The notes: a model not told the origin generated them from the sequence alone. Counted from the stretch's first letter, positions 15,298 to 25,554 are shown. The stretch is 45,642 nucleotides of DNA from a bacterium (GCA_012839925.1 DUMJ01000010.1:1-45642), one strand, 5' to 3'. Program-made: numbers and translations.

Positions 15298-17625
15298 TGT
15301 AAGTATCAGTCCAGCCAGAAGATATAAGGTCCCACCTATAGCTAGGATAGCCGTAAAACCGATATGAATAGCCAGTATAGTGGAAAGGAAAGAACTCAAA
15401 ACTGACGCAAATCCGTTTATAGCCCAACACCAGGGTATAATATCAACAGAGTGACCTTTGGCTTTTTCCAGTGCTAACGGAAAAGGCATCCCCATAAGAA
15501 AACCTGAAAGACCTATCATTACTGTACTTATAATTACCCTACAGTAAAAGGGATATCCCAGTGTTTTTTCTATTACGGAGGATATCAAAAAAGAGAGTAA
15601 TAACAGTATAGACCCAAGGATAAAGAGCACCGGGCACTTTTTCAACCTAATTGCAAGGCTACTTCCAATCCCAGAAAAGATAAGAAGTAATGATAGAGTC
15701 AAAGAGAAGGAATAGACAGGTTTTCCAAGATAGAGGATAAGTCTCTGCATTATAGGGATCTCAACAAACATGTATGCCAGACCTATTATAAAAAAGTAGA
15801 AAGAAAAATTGGAGACCCTATAGGTCTTAGGGGGTTTTGTCTTATCTATCAAGAATGGGAGTATAATAAAAATGAATGAGATCAGGATGATCAGAGAAAG
15901 TACAGTCATTATAACTATATACCCTGCTCCTCCAAACGGCTGCCAGGTATGCCCCCAGTTTTTTAATATGGCATCAATCTGATCTATCTTGAAAAAATGG
16001 AAGAAAAATGGCTTATCATCCCTTGGTGGATCGATACGAAAAGGATAAATATCAGAGAAATTACTGTTATAAAAAAGCTCTTGAAAATATCTGTAGTAGA
16101 TATCATCTGGAAGTACATTGTATCTATTCGCCTCTATCGGTGTAAGTCCATCAAGAAAAACAAAGTCGAAGGACATAGAGCCTGTAAATCTCTTTATGAT
16201 TTCTATTTCCTTATATATAAGATCTCCTTTCTTCACGATAAAGGTCATCGTATTAAGAGATCTGAATGCGACAATCCTATTTTCCGGATCTCCAATTCCC
16301 AATTCTCTTAAACCGGTAAGGATAATATTAAATAGCTTTAACTCCTCCGTTGGAGGTCTCTGGAGCCATCTGGTAAAAAGAAGCATACCATCAGGATTTA
16401 ATCGAGAGTATGAAGATTTAAATCCCTCTACTGTGTATATATAGTTCTCTTTTAGAGAATAAGAACCGGACGTGATAACGTAGAAAGACTCCCCAAGGGG
16501 AAAATGGATTATATCAAACAATTCTCTGGACTGAGACAAATATACCCTGGGATGCTCAACTATAAAGTTGACCTGAGACGTATCATGTAGATATCTCTTT
16601 AGTATATCTATCTGGACAGGGTCCTCAAAGAGGACATTTATATTTTTAACCCCTCTATTCATAGCCAGCATTAAATCTAGCCCTCCTACAGGCTCTATTA
16701 TAAGAACCTCCGGGGTTTCCTTTAATAGATAAACAACTGTTTGGGGAAGGTAATCGGTAAAATGATTAGATGTAATTATACCCCTAAGGTTTTCTCCATC
16801 CACAGTAAGCCCTAAACCAGAGGGAGGTCTTCCCCTGTACTTATAGCTAAGTCCTGGTGCATATCTTATAGTAGGAGATTCTACAATGTCTATCCTAGAA
16901 TTAACGTTCCTGTGAGTTTCCAGAATCTCGGTATCTGGAAGTCTGAGAATCTGCGCCATATCTTTATAAGGAGAGAGCTTCAGCGGTATATTGAATGGTC
17001 TATAGATAAGAACGTAAAGGGAAAACAAGAAAAGGACACTGGAGATAGTGTAATATTTCGGGTCATCCCTACATAGCAGTATCGAAGAGAGAAATCCCAG
17101 CAAGGCACATACTAATATCGCTCCGAACTCATCTGTAATGGGAATAAGGAATAGTGTAATAATAGAACCGATGGAAGACCCTATAAATGTCATACAGTAG
17201 AGGGTAGAGTGTCTCTCAGAGAAGAGTATCAAAGAGAGAGAAATGATAAGACCGGAGAAGAAAAATGGGACAAGGAAAGATGTAAGGTTAAGAAAGAAGA
17301 AAAGAAATTGCACCCTAGACCAGGGCATCACATACGGGTCAAATTGTAACAATGTTATCTCCAAATATGCCAGAATGATAGAGAGCGGATATATTATACT
17401 TAAGACCCTTAGATGTTCTATCCCCTTATTCTTATATAAACCTTTTCTGAATACCAGACAGGTACCGCTCAATCCGCTCCCAAGGAGTGCAAGCCCAACA
17501 ACGAGAAATGCCCAGTGATAGCCTTGAGTTATGGAGAATATCCTTGTGAGCGATACCTCAAGGTAGAGTTGAGAAGAAGATATAGAGATAATCGCTATGT
17601 AAAAGAGAAGGATATCTTTCCTCAT
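15259..17625 (-). CDS. Large membrane protein with spermidine-synthase-like domain
   Basis: 788 residues. About seven membrane segments (residues ~1-225), a soluble region (~235-560) and about seven more segments (~570-780). The soluble part has a Rossmann-like block (VLIIEPVGGLDLMLAMNRG, then NVLFEDPVQIDILKRYL and the DIIHFPLG strand) of the membrane-bound spermine/spermidine-synthase-like family. Whether it is an aminopropyltransferase or has another substrate is unknown. No Shine-Dalgarno precedes the ATG; a TATAAT ends six bases before it, suggesting a leaderless transcript. Confidence 0.75.
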   Translation of the reverse strand: MRKDILLFYIAIISISSSQLYLEVSLTRIFSITQGYHWAFLVVGLALLGSGLSGTCLVFRKGLYKNKGIEHLRVLSIIYPLSIILAYLEITLLQFDPYVMPWSRVQFLFFFLNLTSFLVPFFFSGLIISLSLILFSERHSTLYCMTFIGSSIGSIITLFLIPITDEFGAILVCALLGFLSSILLCRDDPKYYTISSVLFLFSLYVLIYRPFNIPLKLSPYKDMAQILRLPDTEILETHRNVNSRIDIVESPTIRYAPGLSYKYRGRPPSGLGLTVDGENLRGIITSNHFTDYLPQTVVYLLKETPEVLIIEPVGGLDLMLAMNRGVKNINVLFEDPVQIDILKRYLHDTSQVNFIVEHPRVYLSQSRELFDIIHFPLGESFYVITSGSYSLKENYIYTVEGFKSSYSRLNPDGMLLFTRWLQRPPTEELKLFNIILTGLRELGIGDPENRIVAFRSLNTMTFIVKKGDLIYKEIEIIKRFTGSMSFDFVFLDGLTPIEANRYNVLPDDIYYRYFQELFYNSNFSDIYPFRIDPPRDDKPFFFHFFKIDQIDAILKNWGHTWQPFGGAGYIVIMTVLSLIILISFIFIILPFLIDKTKPPKTYRVSNFSFYFFIIGLAYMFVEIPIMQRLILYLGKPVYSFSLTLSLLLIFSGIGSSLAIRLKKCPVLFILGSILLLLSFLISSVIEKTLGYPFYCRVIISTVMIGLSGFLMGMPFPLALEKAKGHSVDIIPWCWAINGFASVLSSFLSTILAIHIGFTAILAIGGTLYLLAGLILTLTPDKRNEQDVS

Positions 17626-17631
17626 ATGGAT

Positions 17632-17637
17632 ATTATA
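17632..17637 (-). promoter_or_regulatory. TATAAT six bases before an ATG (leaderless candidate)
   Basis: On the minus strand TATAAT is followed by six bases (ATCCAT) and the ATG of the spermidine-synthase-like gene, so transcription would begin at or next to the start codon. The -35 region is not recognisable. The same -10-to-ATG spacing occurs before the Nudix gene. Confidence 0.4.
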
Positions 17638-17683
17638 CGATATAATAATGACATAAGAGAAGATAGAATGGAGGAGGAAATCT

Positions 17684-18550
17684 ATGAGACTGATCAGATA
17701 TCCGGGGAATCCGGTACTTAAACCTGCATATATCTGGGAAGAAGGTGGGGTATTTAATGCCGGAGCCGTGTACCATAATGGACTCTTTCACCTCTTATAT
17801 AGGGCTGTTTATGGAGAAAACCGCTCAAATATAGGATATGCGGTAAGTAGGGATGGATTTCATTTCTTTAGACTGGACAAACCTGTCTTTGAACATACAG
17901 GAGACCATGAAACATTTGGGGCTGAGGACCCAAGAATTACAAAGATAGGCGATACATTCTATATGCTCTATACAGCATATTCAGAGATAGGGGTCAGGGT
18001 ATCTCTGGCAAGTACAAAGAATTTTATAGCCTGGACAAGATACGGGGTGGTATTACCAGATGTGGATGATAAGGATGCGGTGCTTTTTCCAGAAAAAATT
18101 AACAATAAATATGTAATGCTCCACAGAATACATCCAGATATATGGATAGCCTATTCTGATGACTTGATACACTGGAATGGACATAGGGTTATAATGACTC
18201 CCAGAAAGGGATACTGGGATAGTGAGAAGATCGGCGCTGGAGCTCCCCCAATCAAAACAGAGAAAGGCTGGCTGATATTTTATCATGGAGTAGATGGAGA
18301 TAATGTGTACAGACTTGGAGTAGCCCTCTTGGACCTGGAAGACCCGTCTATCGTATTAAAGAGACAGGAAGAGCCAGTACTTGAACCAGAAAAGTACTAT
18401 GAGTTAGAAGGGATAGTCCCGAATGTTGTGTTTACCTGTGGAGCGGTAGAGGTGAACGACACCTATTATGTATATTATGGGGGTGGAGACTATGTGATTG
18501 GAGTGGCAACGGTAAAAAAAGAGGAGGTTCGTGATTTTATAGAGGAATGA
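17684..18550 (+). CDS. Glycoside hydrolase family 130 (mannoside phosphorylase-like)
   Basis: 288 residues, a five-bladed propeller family. YPGNPVLKP, VFNAGAVYHNGLFHLLYRA and FGAEDPRIT are characteristic; Asp82 in the last motif is the expected catalytic acid. Later GAGAPPIKTEKGWLIFYHGVD and the YYGGGDYVIGVAT end are also typical. Known members phosphorolyse or hydrolyse beta-mannosides such as mannosyl-glucose or mannobiose; the exact substrate cannot be assigned. The start has GGAGGAGG a few bases upstream, and the gene overlaps the next by 4 bases. Confidence 0.9.
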   Translation: MRLIRYPGNPVLKPAYIWEEGGVFNAGAVYHNGLFHLLYRAVYGENRSNIGYAVSRDGFHFFRLDKPVFEHTGDHETFGAEDPRITKIGDTFYMLYTAYSEIGVRVSLASTKNFIAWTRYGVVLPDVDDKDAVLFPEKINNKYVMLHRIHPDIWIAYSDDLIHWNGHRVIMTPRKGYWDSEKIGAGAPPIKTEKGWLIFYHGVDGDNVYRLGVALLDLEDPSIVLKRQEEPVLEPEKYYELEGIVPNVVFTCGAVEVNDTYYVYYGGGDYVIGVATVKKEEVRDFIEE

Positions 18551-18780
18551 GGATAACTGTGAAGGTCAAACCAAACTCTTCCAAGCAGGAGATCAGATTA
18601 AAAGACAATATCTATAATGTTAGCTTAATCTCTCCTCCTGTAGAGGGTAAAGCAAACAGAGAACTGATAGAGCTGCTCTCAGATTACTTTAATATCCCAA
18701 AGTCAGAGGTATCGATTATAAGTGGTCATAAGAGTAGAACAAAGATAGTAAATATAGAAAGGGAGGATTTAAATGCCTGA
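18547..18780 (+). CDS. DUF167 (YggU-type) protein
   Basis: 77 residues. MRITVKVKPNSSKQEI, then VSLISPPVEGKANRELIELLSDYF and SEVSIISGHKSRTKIV match the DUF167/YggU family end to end. The molecular function is not established. It overlaps the GH130 gene by 4 bases and mutM by 8 bases. Confidence 0.92.
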   Translation: MRITVKVKPNSSKQEIRLKDNIYNVSLISPPVEGKANRELIELLSDYFNIPKSEVSIISGHKSRTKIVNIEREDLNA

Positions 18781-19555
18781 ACTACCCGAACTGGAAATTC
18801 TCAGAATCAATCTAAATAACAGGATAAAGGGGAAGCGAATCGGTAGACCAACAATAATTAATCCAAAGGCAATCAGTGGGGATCCAAATCTACTGGAGAA
18901 CAAAAAGATTGAAGAGGTTATGAGAAGGGGAAAGTGGATACTGTTCTCTCTGGATAAACTCTATTTATCATTTCACCTGAGGCTCAATGGATATATATTT
19001 TTATTAGACTATGGTGAACCAGATGATTATGACTGTGCAATTCTCCCTGTAGATGGAGAGTATCTCCACTTTGGAGACCCAAGAAGGCTTGCTCAGATGA
19101 AGATAACAGAAGATGTGGATTCTTTTATAGAAGAGCTTGGAATAGACCCTCTTTCTAGTGACTTCACCTTAGAATATCTCGATAGAACATTAAAGAAGAA
19201 AAGGACCAATATAAAGACATTCCTGATGGATCAGGATATCATCTCCGGTATAGGCAATACATATGCGGATGAGATACTGTTCTCTGCGAGGATAAACCCA
19301 ACCAGATTATGCCAGAGTTTAAGCAGGGATGAGGTAGAATCTCTGTATAAATCAATAAAAGAAATCCTGGAAGAAGCCTTAAAACTTGGAGGAACTTCCA
19401 TAGAAGAATTTACAAATCTTATATCCGGAGAGAGGGGTTTTGAACCAAAGGTTCACAGGAGAGAAGGAGAACCCTGCGAGGTTTGTGAGACACCAATAGT
19501 TATGATAAAAATAGGAGGAAGGGGGACATATTACTGTCCTAAATGTCAGAGATAA
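18773..19555 (+). CDS. mutM: Formamidopyrimidine-DNA glycosylase
   Basis: 260 residues. Excises oxidised purines such as 8-oxoguanine and cuts the abasic strand. The N terminus MPELPELE gives the catalytic Pro2 and Glu3 after Met removal; Lys53 lies in the conserved RRGKW. GIGNTYADEILF is the helix-two-turn-helix, and Cys235, 238, 255 and 258 form the C-terminal zinc finger (CEVC...CPKC). Everything needed for activity is present. It overlaps coaE by 13 bases, a frequent pairing in bacteria. Confidence 0.95.
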   Translation: MPELPELEILRINLNNRIKGKRIGRPTIINPKAISGDPNLLENKKIEEVMRRGKWILFSLDKLYLSFHLRLNGYIFLLDYGEPDDYDCAILPVDGEYLHFGDPRRLAQMKITEDVDSFIEELGIDPLSSDFTLEYLDRTLKKKRTNIKTFLMDQDIISGIGNTYADEILFSARINPTRLCQSLSRDEVESLYKSIKEILEEALKLGGTSIEEFTNLISGERGFEPKVHRREGEPCEVCETPIVMIKIGGRGTYYCPKCQR

Positions 19556-20136
19556 CTATAGTGGTAACAGGCACCATAGGAAGTGGTAAGAGTACAGTAT
19601 GTGGTTTCTTTCAGGAGCTTGGAGCCGAATACATATCAAGCGATGATATAGCAAAAAGACTTATCAGAGAGGATGATAGGGTAAAAAGACTTATAGGATA
19701 TTTCTTCTCTGACTATGGCTCTAGAGATTTTGTAAAGAAGATATTCTCAGATACCAGTAAAAGGCTTACACTTAACTCCATAACCCATCCGTTTGTCCTG
19801 GGTTATCTGAGAGATTATAAGAAAAGCTCAAAAAAAGTTCTGGTTATAGAGGTACCGCTATATATAGAGATAAGAAGCTGGGACATAGGAGATATAACAG
19901 TAGTCACATACGCACCAGAAGATGTTCTGTTAAAGAGGATTATGGAAAAATGGAATATAGACCTGGAAGAGGCAGAAGAAAGACTTAACTCACAGCTACC
20001 TCAGGAGATAAAGCTCCTATTTGGAGATTATAAGATAGACACCTCTATAAGTCTGGATTTTACCAGGGCTCAGGTTGAGAAAGTATGGGAAAAGATAAAC
20101 TTGAGCAGCTCTCGGACTATAAGCAGGACCAGATAA
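19543..20136 (+). CDS. coaE: Dephospho-CoA kinase
   Basis: 197 residues. Last step of CoA synthesis, phosphorylating the ribose 3'-hydroxyl of dephospho-CoA. The P-loop is GTIGSGKST (residues 10-18), followed by GAEYISSDDIAKRLI (the substrate Asp), HPFV and VIEVPLYIE. Length is normal for the family. The ATG lies inside the end of mutM. The 3' end overlaps the convergent DUF5693 gene by 67 bases. Confidence 0.92.
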   Translation: MSEITIVVTGTIGSGKSTVCGFFQELGAEYISSDDIAKRLIREDDRVKRLIGYFFSDYGSRDFVKKIFSDTSKRLTLNSITHPFVLGYLRDYKKSSKKVLVIEVPLYIEIRSWDIGDITVVTYAPEDVLLKRIMEKWNIDLEEAEERLNSQLPQEIKLLFGDYKIDTSISLDFTRAQVEKVWEKINLSSSRTISRTR

Positions 20137-21989
20137 CCAACTATACAACCAAGAATAAATCCATTGAATGTACGGAAAAGTGTCAATATAATAGGGGTAT
20201 GTATATGACAGAAAGAGTTTATAATAGATATTGGGGTTATGAGAGAGACAAAGCCAAATATGATTCCTAACTCTCTTTTTGTCTTCAAAAACTCTATCGC
20301 AAGAAAGATCGCCGGATAGCCTATAAGAAATTCCTGTGTCCTGGGTCTTACAAGCATAAGTTGCTCAAGGGCAGACCTCATCTTCAACTCAAATCCCCAA
20401 ACTGCCTCTGATGATATATTTCCTGTCCTGGCTATATAGAACAGAGCTCCCCCAGCAAGAAGAAGTATAACCAGAAAACTCAAGATGTTTAACGGATAAA
20501 TCAGTATATTATTAACAGGCTCTCTATCTTTAAGATATATTACAATAAAGAGAAGTATAAAGGGGATGATGTGAGCAACCTTTACCCCCATAAACTGATT
20601 TATCTGAAGCATAAAATCCGTTGATGATAATCCCCCACCTACCAGAACTCCACCAATAAGGCTCAGCAGAACTATCTTTATAACCCTATATAAAACTTTT
20701 TCTTCTCTACCATTAAATAAAACCAGCCAGATAGGAAATATCGGGAATATGGATGCTATCCCAAGCGCAAGGAGTTTTCTAAAAATAGCAAATGGTAAGA
20801 TGGTAGTTCCCAGACCTGCAAGTAAAGATATCACAACTAGTATACTAAGTACAGAATAGGGTAAGATGTCAAATCCCATCAGAAGTATTACACTGGCTAT
20901 ACCAATCCCCATAGATATGTTGGCAAACCTGAAACCACCCCACTTCTCAAAGAAGCTGGCTTTTCCCAAATTAAAACCTTCCTTCTCTAACTCAGCCTTT
21001 ATAGAGGTTATTAGCTGTAAATTCTCCTCTATAATAGAATCCTCCTCGGTAAGGGTATAGATTGGTCGCATATATATAAGTCTTATATTTCTCTCCCTGA
21101 TTGCCCTGATAACCCTTCTTAATACATCTTCTGACTTGAGTTTATATACCTCACCTGGAAGAATAGAATGAAGCCTAACAATCCTGCCACCGAGATGCTC
21201 TGTTAAGACATCTATACCCTTCTGTCTGCTAAATTCCACCGCTGCTATGCCAAGATCTTCCTCTTTAAGATAGTTAGCGGTATCTTCCAGATAATCTGGA
21301 TAACCCAGCACTTCTGTGCCATCGAATACCAGGGCAGTAGTTATGTCTTTATACGGAGTGATGATATTCAAGATCTCAGAGATTGTCTCTGGTTTTATAT
21401 AAGGAGTATTGCTAGGTCTGAATACAACTCTGTAACCAAGAGATTTAACAGTCTCAAGCAGAGAGAAATCGATACTTCCGCCTGGAAGCCCTCTCAGGTA
21501 GGATGGGGTGGTTTTTACTATATAAACCTGGTTAGAATTGTATCCAAAAAGGCTTATCCTTCCATAACCTATAAGCTGCTTAAGGACATCTATACTGCTG
21601 GAGATATCAACCCCAGGTCTCACTATTATATAGGTCTCTGAAGGACTCCCCTGTCTATAGAGTGCAGATATAAGAGGGTCAACATTTCCAGAAAGTATAA
21701 GTCTACCAATCTCTCTGTAGGAGAATATACCCACATAGTTTTTATTCTCTAAATCCTGCCAGGTCATAAAAGGTATACTCACAGTAGTAACGCCTGCAGA
21801 CTTCAACTCCTTGAGAAGCTCATAATAAGAAACACCTTCCTGATAAGCCAGATTCTGAAAATCATCAGAGTCGATTACAAGCTCTACACCCCTATTATTC
21901 TGTTCAATATTGATTCTCTTACCTAAAGATACCAGGGGAAAGATTAAGGATAAAACAAGAATAAGAATAATTATTCTTTTATCTTTCAA
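20070..21989 (-). CDS. DUF5693-family membrane protein
   Basis: 639 residues from the chosen start. An N-terminal signal or anchor (KRIIILILVLSLIFPLV) leads to a ~330-residue extracytoplasmic domain (GVELVIDSDDFQNLA, ELKSAGVTTVSIPF, IGYGRISLFGYN), followed by about nine or ten membrane segments. This is the layout of DUF5693 proteins; function unknown. The frame also opens at a TTG at 22040 inside the ABC gene, but the TTG at 21989 has AGGGGGTAGG just upstream and puts the anchor at the N terminus, so it is preferred. It is the last gene of a three-gene unit with two ABC half-transporters. Confidence 0.75.
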   Translation of the reverse strand: MKDKRIIILILVLSLIFPLVSLGKRINIEQNNRGVELVIDSDDFQNLAYQEGVSYYELLKELKSAGVTTVSIPFMTWQDLENKNYVGIFSYREIGRLILSGNVDPLISALYRQGSPSETYIIVRPGVDISSSIDVLKQLIGYGRISLFGYNSNQVYIVKTTPSYLRGLPGGSIDFSLLETVKSLGYRVVFRPSNTPYIKPETISEILNIITPYKDITTALVFDGTEVLGYPDYLEDTANYLKEEDLGIAAVEFSRQKGIDVLTEHLGGRIVRLHSILPGEVYKLKSEDVLRRVIRAIRERNIRLIYMRPIYTLTEEDSIIEENLQLITSIKAELEKEGFNLGKASFFEKWGGFRFANISMGIGIASVILLMGFDILPYSVLSILVVISLLAGLGTTILPFAIFRKLLALGIASIFPIFPIWLVLFNGREEKVLYRVIKIVLLSLIGGVLVGGGLSSTDFMLQINQFMGVKVAHIIPFILLFIVIYLKDREPVNNILIYPLNILSFLVILLLAGGALFYIARTGNISSEAVWGFELKMRSALEQLMLVRPRTQEFLIGYPAIFLAIEFLKTKRELGIIFGFVSLITPISIINSFCHIHTPIILTLFRTFNGFILGCIVGYLVLLIVRELLKFIFSHTFST

Positions 21990-21993
21990 GATC

Positions 21994-23763
21994 CTACCCC
22001 CTCTCAGTGATTTCAACAAGATGTGAATATAGCCCTCCAATTTTCAAGAGTTCCTCGTGAGTCCCCATCTCTGTTATCTTCCCCTCCTGGATGACTATTA
22101 TCCTATCCATCTCCTTTATAGTTGATAATCTATGAGCTATTACAATGGAAGTCCTGCCCTCCATAAGTCTCTGAAGTGCAATCTGTATGAGTTTTTCAGT
22201 CTCAGTATCTATATTAGAGGTAGCTTCATCCAGGACCAGTATCCTTGGATCAGCTAATATAGCTCTGGCTATAGAGATTAACTGCTTCTCACCTACCGAT
22301 ACTCCAGCTCCTCTTTCTCCAAGTTCTGTATATAACCCTTTTGGAAGTCTGGAGAGTAAATTGGTAAGGCAGGCTGATTCACAGGCTCTTTCTATCTCCT
22401 CTACAGTCGCATCTAACCTTCCAAACCTTACATTCTCCAGTATAGTGCCAGAAAATATAAAGGGTTCCTGGGGGACAACCGCTATCAATTTTCTCAGGCT
22501 CTTATTTGATATCTTCTGGATATCTATCCCATCCAGCAAGATTCTTCCACTCTGAGGCTGATAGAATCTTAACAACAGGTTAGTTACGGATGTTTTCCCC
22601 GCCCCGGTAGGTCCAGCTACACCTATCTTCTCGCTCGGTTCTATATGGAGATTAAAATCTTCAAGTATCATCCTACCTGGTTCATAACTAAAATATACAT
22701 GCTCAAAATCTATACGACCCTCTATATAATCAAGGTCTATCGCATCTGGAGCATCCTTTATTTTTGGCTCTATATCCAGTATCCCGAAGACTCTTTCCGC
22801 CCCAGCCATAGCAGACTGCAATATATTATAAATATTTGTCAGGTCCTGTATTGGACCAAAAAATCTACCAAGATAATCAAGGAAAGCAATCAGAGTCCCT
22901 ATTGTTATTACCCCCTGGACTACCCTTGTACCTCCATACCAGAGTATGATAGCCGTACCGGACGCAGAGATAAGTTCTACCAGAGGGAAATATATACCTG
23001 AAAGATGCACCGAACTCATAACTGCCTCCAGGCTATTCTGGGTAAGCCTATAGAAATTATCTGCACTCTCTTTAAATCTGGCGAATACCTTTGTCACCTT
23101 TATCCCAGCCATACTCTCGGCGAAATTCCCGGTAACGATAGAGATACTTATCCTCACCATCCTGTAGATATCTCTCATCCTCTTTCTAAACTCAAAGCTC
23201 AGGACAAAGAGTACAGGAAGTAGTAAGAATATGAGCCCTGTAAGTACAGGGTCCATAGTAAACAGAAGCACAACGATACCAATGAGGACAAATCCATCTC
23301 CAATAATTGTAGTAATCCCAGAGCTTATAAGGTCCAGTATAGCATCGATATCAGATGTGAGTCTGGATATCATCCTCCCGACCTTTTCTCTGTTATGATA
23401 AGATAAGTCTAATTCCTGTAAGTGAGTAAAAAGGCTATTTCTCAGCTCCAATACAATAGTTTCTCCCATCTTTGTCATAAAATACGACTGTAGACCGGAG
23501 AATAGAGAGCTCATACCTATAGAGAGAAAATAGAATATCCCATATATTATAAGTTGCTGTAAATCCTTCAAGAGGATAGCATTATCTATAGCCAGTCTGA
23601 GTATATATGGTCTGATCAGGTTAGCAGCGCTTGCTATCAGCATAAATATAACTGTAATAATTATTTCTCTCTTATGCGGAATAGCAAGTCTAAATATCCT
23701 TCTGGCTAGCTTAGGATCGTACGCTTTACCTAATACTTCTTCTTCAGCATCAATCTCTGGCAT
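21994..23763 (-). CDS. ABC exporter half-transporter (permease-ATPase), subunit 2
   Basis: 589 residues. Six membrane helices in residues ~30-320, then the ATPase: Walker A GPTGAGKTS, signature VSVGEKQLISIARAIL, Walker B ILVLDEATSNIDTE and switch IVIAHRLSTI. The signature starts V-S-V-G-E instead of L-S-G-G-Q, a form common in one member of heterodimeric exporters. The start overlaps the stop of the upstream half-transporter by one base, so the two probably work as a heterodimer. The substrate is unknown; drugs, lipids or peptides are usual for the family. Confidence 0.92.
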   Translation of the reverse strand: MPEIDAEEEVLGKAYDPKLARRIFRLAIPHKREIIITVIFMLIASAANLIRPYILRLAIDNAILLKDLQQLIIYGIFYFLSIGMSSLFSGLQSYFMTKMGETIVLELRNSLFTHLQELDLSYHNREKVGRMISRLTSDIDAILDLISSGITTIIGDGFVLIGIVVLLFTMDPVLTGLIFLLLPVLFVLSFEFRKRMRDIYRMVRISISIVTGNFAESMAGIKVTKVFARFKESADNFYRLTQNSLEAVMSSVHLSGIYFPLVELISASGTAIILWYGGTRVVQGVITIGTLIAFLDYLGRFFGPIQDLTNIYNILQSAMAGAERVFGILDIEPKIKDAPDAIDLDYIEGRIDFEHVYFSYEPGRMILEDFNLHIEPSEKIGVAGPTGAGKTSVTNLLLRFYQPQSGRILLDGIDIQKISNKSLRKLIAVVPQEPFIFSGTILENVRFGRLDATVEEIERACESACLTNLLSRLPKGLYTELGERGAGVSVGEKQLISIARAILADPRILVLDEATSNIDTETEKLIQIALQRLMEGRTSIVIAHRLSTIKEMDRIIVIQEGKITEMGTHEELLKIGGLYSHLVEITERG

Positions 23764-25475
23764 CAGTCCTCACCAACTAATTGAAGATGATATATCCTGG
23801 CATACATGCCATTTCTATCTAAGAGTTCCTCATGGGTTCCTCTCTCAACTATCCTGCCATTTTCTAAAACCAGAATTTTATCAGCACTTCTTATGGTGGA
23901 TAACCGGTGGGCAACGATAAATATAGTTGACTTTTTCCTGAAATCCTCCAATGCCTCGTGTATTGAGAGCTCCGTTTCCACGTCAACACTAGAGGTGGCT
24001 TCATCCAGAAGAAGAATAGGGGGCTGTATAAGGAGAGCCCTGGCAAGACTGATTCTCTGTCTTTCACCTCCAGAGAGAGTTACCCCTCTCTCCCCAACCA
24101 GGGTGTCAAATCCATCAGGTAAATTCATAATGAAGTCGTAACATTGTGCCTTCTTACAGACCTCTATAATTTCTTCCATACTGGCAGAAGGAGCACCAAA
24201 AGCGATATTATTCCTTATTGTATCTGAGAACAGGAATGGTTCCTGAAAAACCATCCCTATATTTTTTCTAAGATGATCCAACTTATATCTTTTTATATCT
24301 ACCTCATCTATGAAGATAGTTCCATACTGAGGGTCATATAGTCTCGGGATAAGTTCCAGGATTGTACTCTTACCACAACCGGTCGGTCCAACAATAGCTA
24401 TCATCTCTCCAGGTTTTACTGTAATATTTATATTTTTAAGAACTATATTATCTCTATCGTAACCAAAAGTCACATCCTTAAAGACCACCTCTCCCTTTAT
24501 AGGTTTAACTATTGGGGTCTTTGGCTCAACTTCACATGGAGAATTAAGAATTTCAAGCAGTCTATCTTTGGCAGCGATATATCTCTGGGAGAGGTTCACT
24601 ATATTACCAATAGAACGCATGGGCCAGAGTAACATACCTATATAAGAGTTAAATGCCACCAGTTCACCAATAGTAAGATTATCACTTATTACCTGGATAC
24701 CCCCATAGAGTAATACAACGAGAAGACTTGAGTTTGCTATAAAACCAATAAGAGGTGAATAGACAGCAGAGATCCTGGTGGACGCCAAAACCCTGTTCAG
24801 AACACCCAGAGACTCCTTATTGAATCTGTCTATCACATACTCTTCCCGTCCATAGGACTTTACAATCTTTATCCCATATAAATTCTCCTCCGCTACTCTG
24901 GTCATAACAGCGATCTGTTGTTGAGTCTTAAGATGAAGAGGTCTTACCCTTCTGGAGAATTTAACAGTAGTTATAGATATAAAGGGTAGTATGAGTAAAG
25001 ATACAAGGGCAAGCCTCACGTTCGTAGTAAAGACAAAGTACATAGAACCACAGAAGAGAAGGATAATCCAAAATACATTTATAAGGGCATTGTTGACAAA
25101 TCTTTTAACTACCTCTACATCACTGGAAGCCCTGGAGACAAGTTCTCCTATGGGCATTCTGTTAAAGTAGGATACCGGAACATGATGCAGGTGTTCATAA
25201 AGTTCATCCTTTATAGCCTTCCCGATCTTCTCAGTGAAAAGTCCACTAAGATATCTCTGTATATAAGTCAAAACACCTCTGACAGTAGCTATACCAACAA
25301 TAAGACCAGCATAATATGGAAGGTTCCTCGTATCTTTACTGGTAAGACTATCAATCCCTGACTGGAGGATTCTTGGTGTAATAAGACTAAGTATAGTAGC
25401 AATCGTCAGAGCTACTATACTTAGTACCAAATATTTCCACCATCTAGACACATATTTAAATAGAAACGTATCCAT
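23763..25475 (-). CDS. ABC exporter half-transporter (permease-ATPase), subunit 1
   Basis: 570 residues from the ATG. Six membrane helices, then Walker A GPTGCGKST, Q-loop VFQEPFLFSDTI, signature LSGGERQRISLARALL, Walker B ILLLDEATSSVDVETE and switch IFIVAHRLSTI: a canonical ATPase site. The frame opens three codons earlier at a TTG (25484), but the ATG at 25475 is more likely. No Shine-Dalgarno precedes it; a TATAAT at 25489-25494 (minus strand) suggests a very short leader. First gene of the ABC-ABC-DUF5693 unit. Confidence 0.92.
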   Translation of the reverse strand: MDTFLFKYVSRWWKYLVLSIVALTIATILSLITPRILQSGIDSLTSKDTRNLPYYAGLIVGIATVRGVLTYIQRYLSGLFTEKIGKAIKDELYEHLHHVPVSYFNRMPIGELVSRASSDVEVVKRFVNNALINVFWIILLFCGSMYFVFTTNVRLALVSLLILPFISITTVKFSRRVRPLHLKTQQQIAVMTRVAEENLYGIKIVKSYGREEYVIDRFNKESLGVLNRVLASTRISAVYSPLIGFIANSSLLVVLLYGGIQVISDNLTIGELVAFNSYIGMLLWPMRSIGNIVNLSQRYIAAKDRLLEILNSPCEVEPKTPIVKPIKGEVVFKDVTFGYDRDNIVLKNINITVKPGEMIAIVGPTGCGKSTILELIPRLYDPQYGTIFIDEVDIKRYKLDHLRKNIGMVFQEPFLFSDTIRNNIAFGAPSASMEEIIEVCKKAQCYDFIMNLPDGFDTLVGERGVTLSGGERQRISLARALLIQPPILLLDEATSSVDVETELSIHEALEDFRKKSTIFIVAHRLSTIRSADKILVLENGRIVERGTHEELLDRNGMYARIYHLQLVGED

Positions 25476-25554
25476 TGTATTCAACTAGATTATATGATAA
25501 CATATAAAAAAAATAAATCAACAATCTAAATCTTGACGGGAGACCAGAGAAAAT

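Noticed and set aside
21990..22040. Longer N terminus for the DUF5693 protein
   Set aside because: It would start at a TTG inside the ABC gene with no ribosome-binding site, and would put 17 residues before the membrane anchor.
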